Source: Alphaproteobacteria bacterium (GTDB lineage Bacteria > Pseudomonadota > Alphaproteobacteria > Caulobacterales > Hyphomonadaceae). From it: DNA of 64,000 bases. Under the pieces are notes generated by a model, which made no database searches, was not told the DNA's origin, and worked only from the letters and a program-made list of their open reading frames with translations. The translations under genes and the position numbers were made by a program. The stretch covers positions 270,600 through 334,599 of the forward strand of contig JAAEZZ010000004.1 in the NCBI GenBank assembly GCA_018222605.1. The letters are read 5' to 3'. Shown here piece by piece: positions 20,034 to 29,930 of this stretch. Position 1 is the first letter of the stretch. Every line of letters starts with the position of its first letter.

Positions 20034-20744
20034 ATGAAGAAATTTCCAGACACCGAATGGGCCGTCTCTGACAGCCAAGTCCCCTACGAAGCCGCCGTCC
20101 AGTTCATGGAGGCCCGCGCCCGCGCAATTCGTGAGGAGGGCGCGCCCGATCTGGTGTGGTTCCTGGAACATCCACCGCTCTACACGTCCGGCACATCCGC
20201 GAAGCCTGAAGACCTGCGCGATGCGACGCGGTTCCCGGTTTTTGATGCCGGACGTGGCGGCCAGTACACCTATCATGGCCCCGGCCAGCGGGTGGCCTAT
20301 GTGATGGTGGATGTCGCCCGGCGCGGGCGCGATGTCCGCGCTTTCGTGCAGAATCTGGAAGCCTGGATCATTGCTGCGCTGGGCGTCTTTAATGTCGAGT
20401 CAGGCCCCAGAGATGGCCGTGTGGGTGTCTGGGTAGACCGGACGCAGGCGGGCGGCCCGCTGCGCGAAGACAAGATCGCCGCCATCGGTGTGCGCCTGAA
20501 GAAATGGGTCAGCTTCCACGGCATTTCGCTGAATGTGGAACCAGAGCTGGAGCATTTCTCCGGCATCACCCCGTGCGGCATTGCAGACCCGCGCTATGGC
20601 GTGACCAGCCTTGTAGACCTTGGCATTCCCGCCACTCTGGCAGAGGTGGACATGGCCCTCAAGGCCGCGTTCGAGACGGTCTTTGAAAGCCGTCTCGTGC
20701 GAGTTCAGGCGCCGCTGGACGGCAAGGTTCAGGCCGTCGTCTGA
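20034..20744 (+). CDS. lipB: Octanoyltransferase (lipoyl(octanoyl) transferase)
   Basis: [61 protein letters not shown]. Confidence 0.94.
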   Translation: MKKFPDTEWAVSDSQVPYEAAVQFMEARARAIREEGAPDLVWFLEHPPLYTSGTSAKPEDLRDATRFPVFDAGRGGQYTYHGPGQRVAYVMVDVARRGRDVRAFVQNLEAWIIAALGVFNVESGPRDGRVGVWVDRTQAGGPLREDKIAAIGVRLKKWVSFHGISLNVEPELEHFSGITPCGIADPRYGVTSLVDLGIPATLAEVDMALKAAFETVFESRLVRVQAPLDGKVQAVV

Positions 20745-21532
20745 TAGGGTTTCGGCGCAGTCGACAATTTGCGCTGCTCTTCCTGTGTCAGATCACTCCC
20801 GGTGCGGAACGGGCCGACGCCGCCATTGGGCAGGCGCGCGACATGCAGCAGGGTCCACAGCATGACCGGAAGTGCTGCCAAAGCCCACAAAGCCGTGGCC
20901 ATGCCCATACCCCCGCCCAGCGCCATTTGCTTCATGGTTGGCGGAGGACCGCGACGGTGTTGTGTCTGCCCTGACTCAGGCTTGGCTTTAGCCTTGTCCC
21001 CCGCCGGGGCCGCATCTGTGGCCGCGCCCTCTTCCTTCTCGACAGCCGCCTTGGCGGCTTGTGCTTTCTGAGCTTCATAACCGGCAACCCCTATCGTGAC
21101 CCCGCCCGCAAAGCCGAGCAGGCCAAGGGTCAGCGGGATGAGCACGATCATCGCCTTCAGGGTAGAGCGGTTGGCATCTGCAAAGCGGCGCATATGCGCA
21201 ACCCAGGAGGTGAAGGCCGTGACAATTGTGAAGATGAAAAATGGCACCAAGAGAGCCGGGATGGGCAGAGGGAAAAAGCTGAGCGGTTTCCAGGCTGCCG
21301 CAAGATTGGCCCCCGCCATGCTGGCGATAGAGGCGGCAAAGACCGGCACAATAAACAGCAGCACACGCCCCATGAACATGAAGGTCCAGGCCCGGCTGAA
21401 GTGCAGCTTCCCGGTCATGCCGAAGGGATTGAACAGGGTTTGCAGCCAGTCCATGCGCGCAGGATCATCCCGCTCATCACGGATCCAGGGCCGGTGGTGG
21501 TCAATCGGTTCAGCCAAATGATGAGACGACAT
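20729..21532 (-). CDS. DUF805-like membrane protein with Lys/Ala/Pro-rich insertion
   Basis: [20 protein letters not shown]...[18 protein letters not shown] resembles DUF805; divergent, adjacent to three clearer DUF805 genes. Confidence 0.6.
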   Translation of the reverse strand: MSSHHLAEPIDHHRPWIRDERDDPARMDWLQTLFNPFGMTGKLHFSRAWTFMFMGRVLLFIVPVFAASIASMAGANLAAAWKPLSFFPLPIPALLVPFFIFTIVTAFTSWVAHMRRFADANRSTLKAMIVLIPLTLGLLGFAGGVTIGVAGYEAQKAQAAKAAVEKEEGAATDAAPAGDKAKAKPESGQTQHRRGPPPTMKQMALGGGMGMATALWALAALPVMLWTLLHVARLPNGGVGPFRTGSDLTQEEQRKLSTAPKPYQTTA

Positions 21533-21555
21533 GGTCTTGCAGTCCTTTCAGGAAC

Positions 21556-22092
21556 TCAGGAAAATGTTTGGCTCGCCCCGCCCCTGCCGGGAGGCGGACC
21601 ATAGCGATTGCTGTCAGGGTCAGAGGGCAGACGGCTGCCAATAAAGCCAAGTACGGCACTGCTTAGCAGGAAGCTGGCGATCAGCGTGGGCGACAGGGCA
21701 CGGGCCAGGACAAACTGGTTTTCCTGCATGAAATTTTCAGCACTGACGGAGTCTCCGTTCATCACATAGCCGAAGAATTCCATATACATTTCATAGGCAT
21801 TCGGCGTCAGCATGGGCAGTAGCACCATGAAGACGATGGTGTTCACGACAATATAGCCAACCAGGAACAACAGGTAGAGCCAGCCAGATTGCCCTGCATC
21901 ATGCAGACGTTTGGAAAAGACACACACATACATGTAGATGAAGCCCAGAGAGAGCAGGCCGAAGACCGGCGCGATGAAGATCTCGCCCAGCTGCATCAGC
22001 ATGTAACCGCCCGTCAGCAGGATGAAACCGCGCAGAAAGGTGCGCGGGCCAATACGGCCTTTCGGACTGAGCAGGACAGTTTGTACGTCCAT
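21556..22092 (-). CDS. DUF805 family membrane protein
   Basis: KGRIGPRTFLRGFILL...CVFSKRLHDAGQSGWLYLL...DSNRYGPPP. Confidence 0.8.
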   Translation of the reverse strand: MDVQTVLLSPKGRIGPRTFLRGFILLTGGYMLMQLGEIFIAPVFGLLSLGFIYMYVCVFSKRLHDAGQSGWLYLLFLVGYIVVNTIVFMVLLPMLTPNAYEMYMEFFGYVMNGDSVSAENFMQENQFVLARALSPTLIASFLLSSAVLGFIGSRLPSDPDSNRYGPPPGRGGASQTFS

Positions 22093-22142
22093 AGGGTGCA
22101 GGTCTCCTGAGGTATGTGCCCGGACAGGGTCATCCCCTCTCT

Positions 22143-22178
22143 ATGCATGCGTCTTATCAATAAACGATAAATGCATGC
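22143..22178. promoter_or_regulatory. Candidate regulatory palindrome array ATGCATGC-N3-TTATC-N7-GATAA-ATGCATGC
   Basis: Two copies of ATGCATGC flanking the inverted repeat TTATC/GATAA upstream of the 22092 minus-strand gene. Confidence 0.35.
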
Positions 22179-22181
22179 AAC

Positions 22182-22208
22182 AAAAAAAGCCGGGCACAGG
22201 GCCCGGCT
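22182..22208 (-). terminator. Rho-independent terminator
   Basis: AGCCGGGC-acagg-GCCCGGCT stem with A7 on + strand (U tract on minus). Confidence 0.75.
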
Positions 22209-22236
22209 CTGCAATCCTGTCGCTTTGGGATAGCTA

Positions 22237-22671
22237 TTAGACGAAGGTGTCTGCCGCCATGCCCGGGTTTTTCGGGTCCGGACCATACTTGTTCGGGCCA
22301 ACCGTACCGGGAATGAGACTGATTACAAAAACCGCAATACCGACCAAGCTGCCAATGATCGGAATGAGCGCGGCCAGCAAAATCCATCCTGTGATGTTTA
22401 CGTCATGCAGACGGCGCACTGTCAGCGCGATACCTGGAATGAGAACTGCCAAGGCGTAGAGAAAGAGGACAACAAAGACCAGATAGGCCAAAGGACCAGG
22501 TCCATCACTGGAGGCCCCGATTGAGCCCAGAATGCCTGCAAGCACCATGCCTACAGCCATCACAAGGAAATTGAACAATTGTACCCACCAATATTCAGAC
22601 CGGCGAGACCGTCCCTGAAAATCAGTATAGCGGGCAAAGAACATTTTTACTGCGTCTGGAAAACTGACCAT
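22237..22671 (-). CDS. DUF805 family membrane protein
   Basis: YTDFQGRSRRSEYWWVQLFNFLV...LTVRRLHDVNITGWILL...GPNKYGPDPKNP: canonical DUF805. Confidence 0.9.
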   Translation of the reverse strand: MVSFPDAVKMFFARYTDFQGRSRRSEYWWVQLFNFLVMAVGMVLAGILGSIGASSDGPGPLAYLVFVVLFLYALAVLIPGIALTVRRLHDVNITGWILLAALIPIIGSLVGIAVFVISLIPGTVGPNKYGPDPKNPGMAADTFV

Positions 22672-22688
22672 TCTTAAAGGTCCCCTTT

Positions 22689-22718
22689 AAAAAACGGGTA
22701 TGGCGCAGCGCCACACCC
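22689..22718 (-). terminator. Probable rho-independent terminator
   Basis: A6 then GGGT-a-TGGCG-cag-CGCCA-c-ACCC on + strand, downstream of the next DUF805 gene. Confidence 0.55.
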
Positions 22719-22745
22719 TGACCAATACTATTCAAAAAATTCTAC

Positions 22746-23258
22746 TCAGACTGTCGGCGGACCGTACTGATTCTCGTTCGGATCCGACTTGAACAGACCC
22801 ATGACAATTCCGACCACACCGACCGACAGGACGGAGGCAAGGATATTCGGAATGAGGCTCGCCTGCGCGATGCGGCGGGAATGCTCCATCGTGGCAGCCA
22901 TCATGGCAGCAGGATCATTGCTGGCGGCCATATCCTCCATGTCACGCTGCATCTCGGCCTGCATTCCAGCCATATCGACGCCAAAAATTGGTGGCAGGAT
23001 AAGTCCCGCTATCAAGGAAACGATGAATGCCAGAACCACCATGGCGACGGTCAGCCAGCCTGTTTTCCCGGCATCATGAAACCGCTTCACGTGAACAGCG
23101 ATCCAGGGCCAGATCAGCAATATGGATAGAAAGCCGATAAAAGGGGACGAATATGCCGACAGCACGGTCAAGACCACACTGATAACCAAAAGAATGATGA
23201 CGGCCTGCCAATAGGTTGGTTGGGCAATACGGCCATTCGGACTCAGGTAAAGTTTCAT
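22746..23258 (-). CDS. DUF805 family membrane protein
   Basis: NGRIAQPTYWQAVIILL...VHVKRFHDAGKTGWLTVA...DPNENQYGPP. Confidence 0.8.
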   Translation of the reverse strand: MKLYLSPNGRIAQPTYWQAVIILLVISVVLTVLSAYSSPFIGFLSILLIWPWIAVHVKRFHDAGKTGWLTVAMVVLAFIVSLIAGLILPPIFGVDMAGMQAEMQRDMEDMAASNDPAAMMAATMEHSRRIAQASLIPNILASVLSVGVVGIVMGLFKSDPNENQYGPPTV

Positions 23259-23408
23259 GTCGTCCCTCCTTTTCAAGCCGGTATTCTTAACACAAGTTTC
23301 GTTACCGGCCATGGATAACAGGGGACAAAACCGCGTTGTCCCCCGCCTTGAAGGAGAGAATACCGATCTAATTCGGTTAGCAGCGGGTTAATCTGCCTCT
23401 GAGGTGCC

Positions 23409-25412
23409 CTAGTCGAACTCGACCATGACCTCATCGGCCGCCACACTGTCACCGGCGGCAACATTGATGGCTTTGACCGTACCTGTGGTTTCGGCGCGGA
23501 TGATGTTCTGCATCTTCATCGCCTCCACAACACAGACAGCCTCCCCTTCCTGCACTTCCTGGCCGACTTCGACATCCATCGAAACGACCAGGCCAGGCAT
23601 CGGAGAGATGACCAGTTTCGACATGTCCGGCTTTTCCTTCTCAGGAAGGCGGGCATGCAGATCCGCCACCTGAGGCGTGCAGACCAGCGCACGCAAGGCC
23701 ACGCCGCGATGGCGGAACAGATAGCCTTCGGTACGATCTGCGAATTTCACGGCATAAGGCTCGCCATCCAGCAGGCCTTCGACAAGGTGCAGGCCCGGAT
23801 ACCAGCCGGTCACCAGCGTATGCGTCTTGCCGCCGTTGATGGTGATTTCCGCTTCGCCGACATCGCCCAGTTCCAGCGTCACTGGATAGTGCTTGTCACC
23901 CAGGATGACGACCCATTCCGTACGCGCCTCTTCTGGCGGGGCCATGCGGCCGGTCACATCGGCTGCGCGGCGTGACATGAAGCCATGCACATAGGCCGCC
24001 GAACAGATCAGCTGGGTCAGCTGGCTGTCAGTCGGCTCAACACCATTGAAGCCTTCCGGGAACTCGTCCTTGATATAGGCGGTCGTGATCTTGCCGGAGC
24101 GGAATCGCGCTTCATCCACAACAGCCGCGATGAAGGGCATGTTGTCCTGAATGCCTTCGATGTGGAAACGGTCCAGCGCCTCGCCATGCACGTCCAGCGC
24201 CGTGTCACGATCCTTGCCCCAGGTGATCAGCTTGGCGATCATTGGGTCATAGAACATGGAAATCTCGTCGCCTTCGCGGACACCGGAATCCATGCGCACT
24301 TCGCCATCTGCCAGCTTGCCTTCCGGGGGCGCCTTGAAGCGCTTCAAGCGGCCAATGGATGGCAGGAAGTTGCGATACGGATCTTCGGCATAGACGCGGC
24401 TTTCGACGGCCCAGCCATTGATGCCGATGTCGGACTGTTTGAGTTTCAGCGTCTCGCCATAGGCAACAAGCAGCATCTGCTCGACAAGGTCCACACCTGT
24501 GATCATTTCCGTCACCGGATGCTCAACCTGCAGACGGGTGTTCATTTCAAGGAAGTAGAAGCCCTTGTCCTTGCCGGACGCCACGAATTCCACTGTGCCG
24601 GCGCTGTCATAGTTCACCGCCTTGGCGAGGGCGACGGCCTGTTCGCCCATTTTCTTGCGGGTTTCCGGATCAAGCAGCGGGGAGGGAGCTTCCTCGATCA
24701 CCTTCTGGTTCCGGCGCTGAATGGAGCATTCGCGCTCGTTCAGATAGATGCAGTTACCATGCTTGTCGCCCAGCACCTGGATCTCGATGTGGCGCGGCTC
24801 AAGAATAAATTTCTCGATAAAGACGCGGTCGTCACCAAAAGAGGATTTTGCCTCGGCCTTCACGGCCGGGAAGCCCTCTTCGACTTCCTTGTCATTCTCG
24901 GCGATACGGATGCCCTTGCCGCCACCGCCGGCTGAGGCCTTGATCATGACCGGATAGCCGATCTCCCGGGAGATCTTCACCGCTTCCTTGGTGTCTTCGA
25001 TCAGGCCCATATGGCCCGGAACCGTGGACACGCCAGCTTCGGCAGCAAGTTTCTTGGAGCTGATCTTGTCACCCATCGCTTCGATGGCGTGCGCGTTAGG
25101 GCCAATCCAGCCGATGCCCTCTTCCTCAAGCCGCTTGGCGAAGGCCGGGTTTTCAGACAGAAAGCCAAAGCCCGGATGGATGGCTTCTGCGCCGGTTTCC
25201 TTGACCGCCGCGATGATCTTGTCGGCCACCAGATAGGATTCCGAGGCAGGCGCCGGGCCAATGTGCACGGCCTCATCCGCCATCTCTACGGCCATCGAGC
25301 TCGCATCAGCATCCGAATAGACCACGACCGTTTTGACGCCCAGACGACGACAGGTCTTGATTACCCGAACTGCGATTTCTCCCCGGTTGGCGATCAGAAT
25401 TTTCTTAAACAT
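23409..25412 (-). CDS. pccA: Propionyl-CoA carboxylase biotin-containing (alpha) subunit
   Basis: MFKKILIANRGEIAVRVIKTCRRLG, ASAGGGGKGIRIAEN, C-terminal biotinyl motif EAMKMQN. Confidence 0.9.
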   Translation of the reverse strand: MFKKILIANRGEIAVRVIKTCRRLGVKTVVVYSDADASSMAVEMADEAVHIGPAPASESYLVADKIIAAVKETGAEAIHPGFGFLSENPAFAKRLEEEGIGWIGPNAHAIEAMGDKISSKKLAAEAGVSTVPGHMGLIEDTKEAVKISREIGYPVMIKASAGGGGKGIRIAENDKEVEEGFPAVKAEAKSSFGDDRVFIEKFILEPRHIEIQVLGDKHGNCIYLNERECSIQRRNQKVIEEAPSPLLDPETRKKMGEQAVALAKAVNYDSAGTVEFVASGKDKGFYFLEMNTRLQVEHPVTEMITGVDLVEQMLLVAYGETLKLKQSDIGINGWAVESRVYAEDPYRNFLPSIGRLKRFKAPPEGKLADGEVRMDSGVREGDEISMFYDPMIAKLITWGKDRDTALDVHGEALDRFHIEGIQDNMPFIAAVVDEARFRSGKITTAYIKDEFPEGFNGVEPTDSQLTQLICSAAYVHGFMSRRAADVTGRMAPPEEARTEWVVILGDKHYPVTLELGDVGEAEITINGGKTHTLVTGWYPGLHLVEGLLDGEPYAVKFADRTEGYLFRHRGVALRALVCTPQVADLHARLPEKEKPDMSKLVISPMPGLVVSMDVEVGQEVQEGEAVCVVEAMKMQNIIRAETTGTVKAINVAAGDSVAADEVMVEFD

Positions 25413-25556
25413 ACTGTCTCTAGCCCACTGCAAACTCTTTCGGACATTGCAGTAAGCCGCTCTTTTCCTGATGTCCACATTTGCCATCGAGGAAACCGTC
25501 TTGCCAATACGCCGCACCTATGTTAGTAAGCGCTCACTATGTTAAGGATTGAGAGC

Positions 25557-26543
25557 ATGAGCCGCATCACCCTGGACCTTGAGAAGCTGGTTGCCGACGG
25601 ACACATTGACCAAACAGAAGCAGAGCGCCTGTCGGGCTTTGCGCTGCCCGACCAGCGCAATACGCTGCTCATCAATCTGCTCCTGATTTTCGGCGCCATC
25701 TCGGTTGCCGGGGGTACGATCGCGCTGGTTCCGAACGCTATCACGGGACTTGTCCTGGCCATCCTGTCCCTCATCGGAGCAGAAATTCTGCGCCGCAGCG
25801 CCAAGGGTCATTCGTTGAAAACTCTTTCAATGGCGCTCGTCCTGATGGGAACACTCGGCGTGGCAGGCTGGATCGGGTGGCAGTTTAAGGATGTCAAAGA
25901 CGGCACCCTGCCGACAGTGCTAATTGCAGTCATCATGACGGCTTCGGCCATCTGGTTCCGATCGGCCCTGCTGGGGGCTTTCGCAGTCCTCTCGCTCGGC
26001 GCGGTTCTGGGCTCTGGCACAGGCTACTGGCACGCCAGCTATGCCCTATTTGTCGAAGAACCCACGATCACCATTGCAGTCTTCGGGCTGCTGGCTGCTG
26101 GCCTCTATAAGACGCGTGACGTTCTGGCGGATGCCTGGCAGAACCTGCTAACAGTCTCTGCGCGCACGGCGATCTTCATGATGAATTTCGGTTTCTGGGT
26201 CGGCTCACTCTGGGGAGACCGTATCGGCGAGCACTGGTTTGCGCCTGACCGCTGGTCGGAGCGGTCTGAGTGGCGTGAAACGGCCCTCACCATTCCTGAT
26301 TACATCTTCACGCTGGGCTGGGCCGGCGCACTGGTTGCAACCATAATCATGGCCCGCCGCAACAGCTTCCTGTCGATCACCTCCATCGTGTTTCTCGCGA
26401 TCCATGGCTACACCCAGTATTTCGAATATCTGGGCGCCAATCCGGAAACCCTGGTGATTGGCGGACTGGTTCTGGTTGGGCTGGCCGTGGCCGCCGCGCG
26501 CTTCCTGCTGCGTCCGGCGGAAGAGGAAGCTAGCGAGGACTAG
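25557..26543 (+). CDS. DUF2157 family membrane protein
   Basis: N-terminal soluble segment LEKLVADGHIDQTEAERLSGF followed by many TM helices. Confidence 0.75.
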   Translation: MSRITLDLEKLVADGHIDQTEAERLSGFALPDQRNTLLINLLLIFGAISVAGGTIALVPNAITGLVLAILSLIGAEILRRSAKGHSLKTLSMALVLMGTLGVAGWIGWQFKDVKDGTLPTVLIAVIMTASAIWFRSALLGAFAVLSLGAVLGSGTGYWHASYALFVEEPTITIAVFGLLAAGLYKTRDVLADAWQNLLTVSARTAIFMMNFGFWVGSLWGDRIGEHWFAPDRWSERSEWRETALTIPDYIFTLGWAGALVATIIMARRNSFLSITSIVFLAIHGYTQYFEYLGANPETLVIGGLVLVGLAVAAARFLLRPAEEEASED

Positions 26544-27004
26544 CGGCGATCTCCGGGCTCTTCTTCCAGCTCTTCAATACGTGCCTCCAGCACACGCACC
26601 TTGGCCGTGATGGAGACAAGGAAGGCAGTCGACCAGCCAATCAGCAGGAAGCCATTCATGGATTCCGCGGCGCCCAGCATCCGCCAATCCTTGCCGATCA
26701 CGACATCACCGAACCCCACCGTCGTGAAGGCAGAGGTCGAATAATACACCGCCGTGCCGACATCCGGAAAAATGCCAAGCAATCTGTAGACAAAGGTGTA
26801 GACCCAGATCTCCACCGAATGCAGGGCAAACAGGCTGAACACGATGAACAGGATGGCCGCGCCCTGCCCCGCCACGGTCGTTATATTCACATGGTGGACA
26901 TGCCGGTTACGGATCAGCGCTGACAAACTCACGAGGCCAATGAAGTGTATGAGGAAAGTGACAAAGACCAAAACCGCGGCCACGGCGAGATTCAGAAACA
27001 GCAT
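26540..27004 (-). CDS. Two-TM ion channel family protein
   Basis: Pore-like AVYYSTSAFTTVGFGDVVIG between hydrophobic helices. Confidence 0.8.
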   Translation of the reverse strand: MLFLNLAVAAVLVFVTFLIHFIGLVSLSALIRNRHVHHVNITTVAGQGAAILFIVFSLFALHSVEIWVYTFVYRLLGIFPDVGTAVYYSTSAFTTVGFGDVVIGKDWRMLGAAESMNGFLLIGWSTAFLVSITAKVRVLEARIEELEEEPGDRR

Positions 27005-27019
27005 TGGCCTCTCCCGTGA

Positions 27020-27964
27020 CTATCCCGTTGCTACGACCAGACCGGTCGTCAGACCCGGAGCTTCCTGATTGAGGAAGTCGACCAGAGCCCGGTCTGCCTC
27101 ACCTGTCTTCTCCCAGCCGAGCCTTCGGCGCAACCAGTTGCGTTTCTGGGTCTGGGCCACAGCCTGATCATTGGCGGCTTCGCTGGCCATTTGGCGGGCA
27201 AGGCTGGCCTGCTCGGGAGACAGGCTGAGGCCATCAAACCAGCGGCCCTTGTTAAAGCCAAGTGCCAGACATCCAATATACTGACCGGGCCGACTGTCGG
27301 CTGCCCCTATCCAGTTCTGGCGGGCCAGGGCCTGCCGGTCACTCTCCGGATTGGGATGCGCGCGCGCCATCAGGTAATTGCCAATTCCGCGTGCGAACAC
27401 GCGGCCCCAGGCCGGATCATCGCCGGCATGGCCCAGCCGGTCATTCGTGCGCAGCAAGAGGGCAGCCTCAGCATGGCTTACCCAGGGCGTACCGCCCTTG
27501 TCTCCCATCGCCAGCACCGCTCCAATGCGCTCCACAATGTCGCCATCCACCTTTCCGGCGGCAATCAGCCACTCGCACAGGGCTTCCAGCACAAACACGC
27601 CATAACCATCGGTGACAGCGTCGGCCTGCTTGTACAGCATGATCAGAAGGTCCAGCTCGCTCTTCGTGCGGACGCGGCCTTGCGGGGCAACATTTTCCTT
27701 CAACCAGACGAGATTGTCCGACGATACTTCGCCCTCGGGCTCAGTACGTAGCAGCAGATAGTCTCTTAGCGCGCGGGTGAACCGCTTGGGCCAGTCCCCT
27801 TCCAGCCGGTCCAGCCGGGCATGGCACTGCAGTACCGCCTCGGCCTCGGGTGCCGTCCGGATACCATCTGCGCACATTTCGGTCGCGAGACGCCACATGT
27901 CTGCCTCGGAAAGCCGCGCGGCAGACTGAATGCGTTGCACAAGATCACTGGACTTCAAGTCCAT
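27020..27964 (-). CDS. Hypothetical alpha-helical protein (tentatively TerB-like)
   Basis: 315-aa product from MDLKSSDLVQRIQSAARLSEADMW; coding frame clean, family not recognised. Confidence 0.6.
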   Translation of the reverse strand: MDLKSSDLVQRIQSAARLSEADMWRLATEMCADGIRTAPEAEAVLQCHARLDRLEGDWPKRFTRALRDYLLLRTEPEGEVSSDNLVWLKENVAPQGRVRTKSELDLLIMLYKQADAVTDGYGVFVLEALCEWLIAAGKVDGDIVERIGAVLAMGDKGGTPWVSHAEAALLLRTNDRLGHAGDDPAWGRVFARGIGNYLMARAHPNPESDRQALARQNWIGAADSRPGQYIGCLALGFNKGRWFDGLSLSPEQASLARQMASEAANDQAVAQTQKRNWLRRRLGWEKTGEADRALVDFLNQEAPGLTTGLVVATG

Positions 27965-28104
27965 CAAAGGGTCTCCATGATACTGCAGAGACCTATCAAT
28001 CAGGTCTTTCCGCTTCCTTGATGAAACCATGAAACCTGTTGACGGCATTAGCCTGTTCCCCGCAGGTACGGACGGAAAATAATCATGCAAAGGGAGCCAT
28101 CATC

Positions 28105-28920
28105 ATGTCAGACCAGAAAGACCTTGCAGGCCGCAAAGCCCTCGTCACCGGCTCGGCCACAGGCCTGGGACGGGAAATTGCCCTGCGGCTGGCGCGGCGC
28201 GGCGCAGATGTGATCATCAATTGCAGCCGTTCGGTCGAAGATGGTGAGGCGACCGTCGCAGACTGTCAGGCAGAAGGCGCGCAAGCCCGGCTGATACAGG
28301 CCGATGTTTCCGCAGAGGAAGGTTGCCGCAAGCTGGCCGACGCCGCCGCCCAGTTCGGACGGCTCGATATCTTGGTGAATAATGCAGGCACCACCAAGCA
28401 CGCCCGTGATCATGCAGACCTCGACGCCTTGAATCGCGAAGACTTTCTGCATCTCTATGCGGTCAATGTCGTCGGCCCATATCTGATGATGCAGGCCTGC
28501 AAGTCCCTTCTGATTGCAAGTCATGAGCAGACAGGGCGCGCGGCGGCCGTCCTGAACACGTCTTCCATTGCAGGCGTTACAGGCATAGGGTCTTCCGTTG
28601 CCTATGCGGCAACGAAGGGTGCCCTCAACACGATGACGTTGTCGCTAGCCCGCGCACTGGCCCCGGCGATCCGTGTGAATGCAATCTGCCCAGGCTTTAT
28701 CGGCACACGCTGGTTCAAGGATCAGATGGACGAGGAACAGTATCGCAAAATGGAGGCAAATGTCGCTGCCTCCGTGCCGCTGAATGTCGCCAGTGGCCCC
28801 GAAGACATTGCGGATTCGGCCCTGTTCTTCCTGACAGATGCTTCACGCCACGTTACCGGGGAAACCCTGATCGTGGATGCCGGAATGCATTTGGGATACG
28901 CCCCTGCCAAGGCACGCTGA
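28105..28920 (+). CDS. Short-chain dehydrogenase/reductase
   Basis: ALVTGSATGLGREIA, NNAG, YAATKGAL, NAICPGFIGT. Confidence 0.92.
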   Translation: MSDQKDLAGRKALVTGSATGLGREIALRLARRGADVIINCSRSVEDGEATVADCQAEGAQARLIQADVSAEEGCRKLADAAAQFGRLDILVNNAGTTKHARDHADLDALNREDFLHLYAVNVVGPYLMMQACKSLLIASHEQTGRAAAVLNTSSIAGVTGIGSSVAYAATKGALNTMTLSLARALAPAIRVNAICPGFIGTRWFKDQMDEEQYRKMEANVAASVPLNVASGPEDIADSALFFLTDASRHVTGETLIVDAGMHLGYAPAKAR

Positions 28921-29092
28921 CCGGCAGGCACGCGCACAAAGCTAAGGCATTGCCGCGGCCTGCTGCACAATTCTTCGGCGTTCCGAAACGCCCCGCTAAA
29001 ACGTTATAAATTTGTTTCCGATCCCGGATGAAGCCGCGCAATTCTGTGTGTGGCGCTGGCAACAGCGCGTTTTAAACAACGGGGTAATAAAA

Positions 29093-29770
29093 ATGAAAAA
29101 GCAGCTTTATCGCGCGGGCGTTGCACTGGCAGCCATGCTGGCTGTTGCTGGTACAGCAGCAGCTGAGGGAGAATGGTCAGGCAACGTTGCGCTTGGCACG
29201 GATTATGTCTGGCGTGGGGTCTCCCAGTCCAATGAGGACATGGCAATTTCCGGCGGCTTCGACTACGCAAACGGCATCTTCTATGCGGGAACATGGGCAT
29301 CGAATGTCGACTTCGAAGACGGCGCAGACGACACCAATGTCGAGTTGGATTTCTATGCAGGCCTGGCCAGCGAATTCGCCAATGGCGTGACCTGGGATGT
29401 GGGCGTGATCTATTACGCCTATCCGGATGCAGACGATTCCGACTATGACTTTGTCGAGATCAAGGGCGCCCTCGGCTATGAGTTTGCCAGCGGTCTGGGC
29501 GTCGGCGGCGAAGTCTACTGGGACCCTGATAATGAGAACATCTATTATCAAGCCACTGCAGGCTATTCCTTCACGGACAGCTTCTCCATGGACGGCAGCG
29601 TCGGCAATTATGACTATGATGGTGGCGGTGACTACACGAACTGGTCGCTCGGCGGTACCTATTCCACGCCGGTCGGTATCGATATCGACGTGCGCTACTG
29701 GGATACCGACATCGACAATACCGGCATCGCAGACGAGCGGGTCGTGCTGACCTTCTCCAAAAGCCTCTAG
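29093..29770 (+). CDS. TorF family putative porin
   Basis: Signal peptide then WSGNVALGTDYVWRGVSQSNEDMAISGGFDYANGIFYAGTWASNVDF, beta-rich repeats. Confidence 0.85.
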   Translation: MKKQLYRAGVALAAMLAVAGTAAAEGEWSGNVALGTDYVWRGVSQSNEDMAISGGFDYANGIFYAGTWASNVDFEDGADDTNVELDFYAGLASEFANGVTWDVGVIYYAYPDADDSDYDFVEIKGALGYEFASGLGVGGEVYWDPDNENIYYQATAGYSFTDSFSMDGSVGNYDYDGGGDYTNWSLGGTYSTPVGIDIDVRYWDTDIDNTGIADERVVLTFSKSL

Positions 29771-29792
29771 TCAGGTCTAACATCTTCCCAAA

Positions 29793-29826
29793 CTGCACAC
29801 GGACATTTGCCCTCCTTCGTGTGCAG
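29793..29826. other. 9-bp perfect inverted repeat (CTGCACACG / CGTGTGCAG)
   Basis: Hairpin immediately upstream of the terminator at 29836. Confidence 0.55.
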
Positions 29827-29835
29827 CCAGGTGAA

Positions 29836-29876
29836 GGCCGCTGGTTCCCTCAAGAGCCAGCGGCCTTTGTTTTTCC
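29836..29876 (+). terminator. Rho-independent terminator of the TorF gene
   Basis: GGCCGCTGG / CCAGCGGCC stem followed by TTTGTTTTT. Confidence 0.82.
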
Positions 29877-29930
29877 GTAATAAGCCCTTACCTTATACAG
29901 GATCATACAAATCCGGAGCCCTTTCCCAAT

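Noticed and set aside
23985-24935. 316-aa plus-strand ORF
   Set aside because: Antisense to pccA; shadow ORF.
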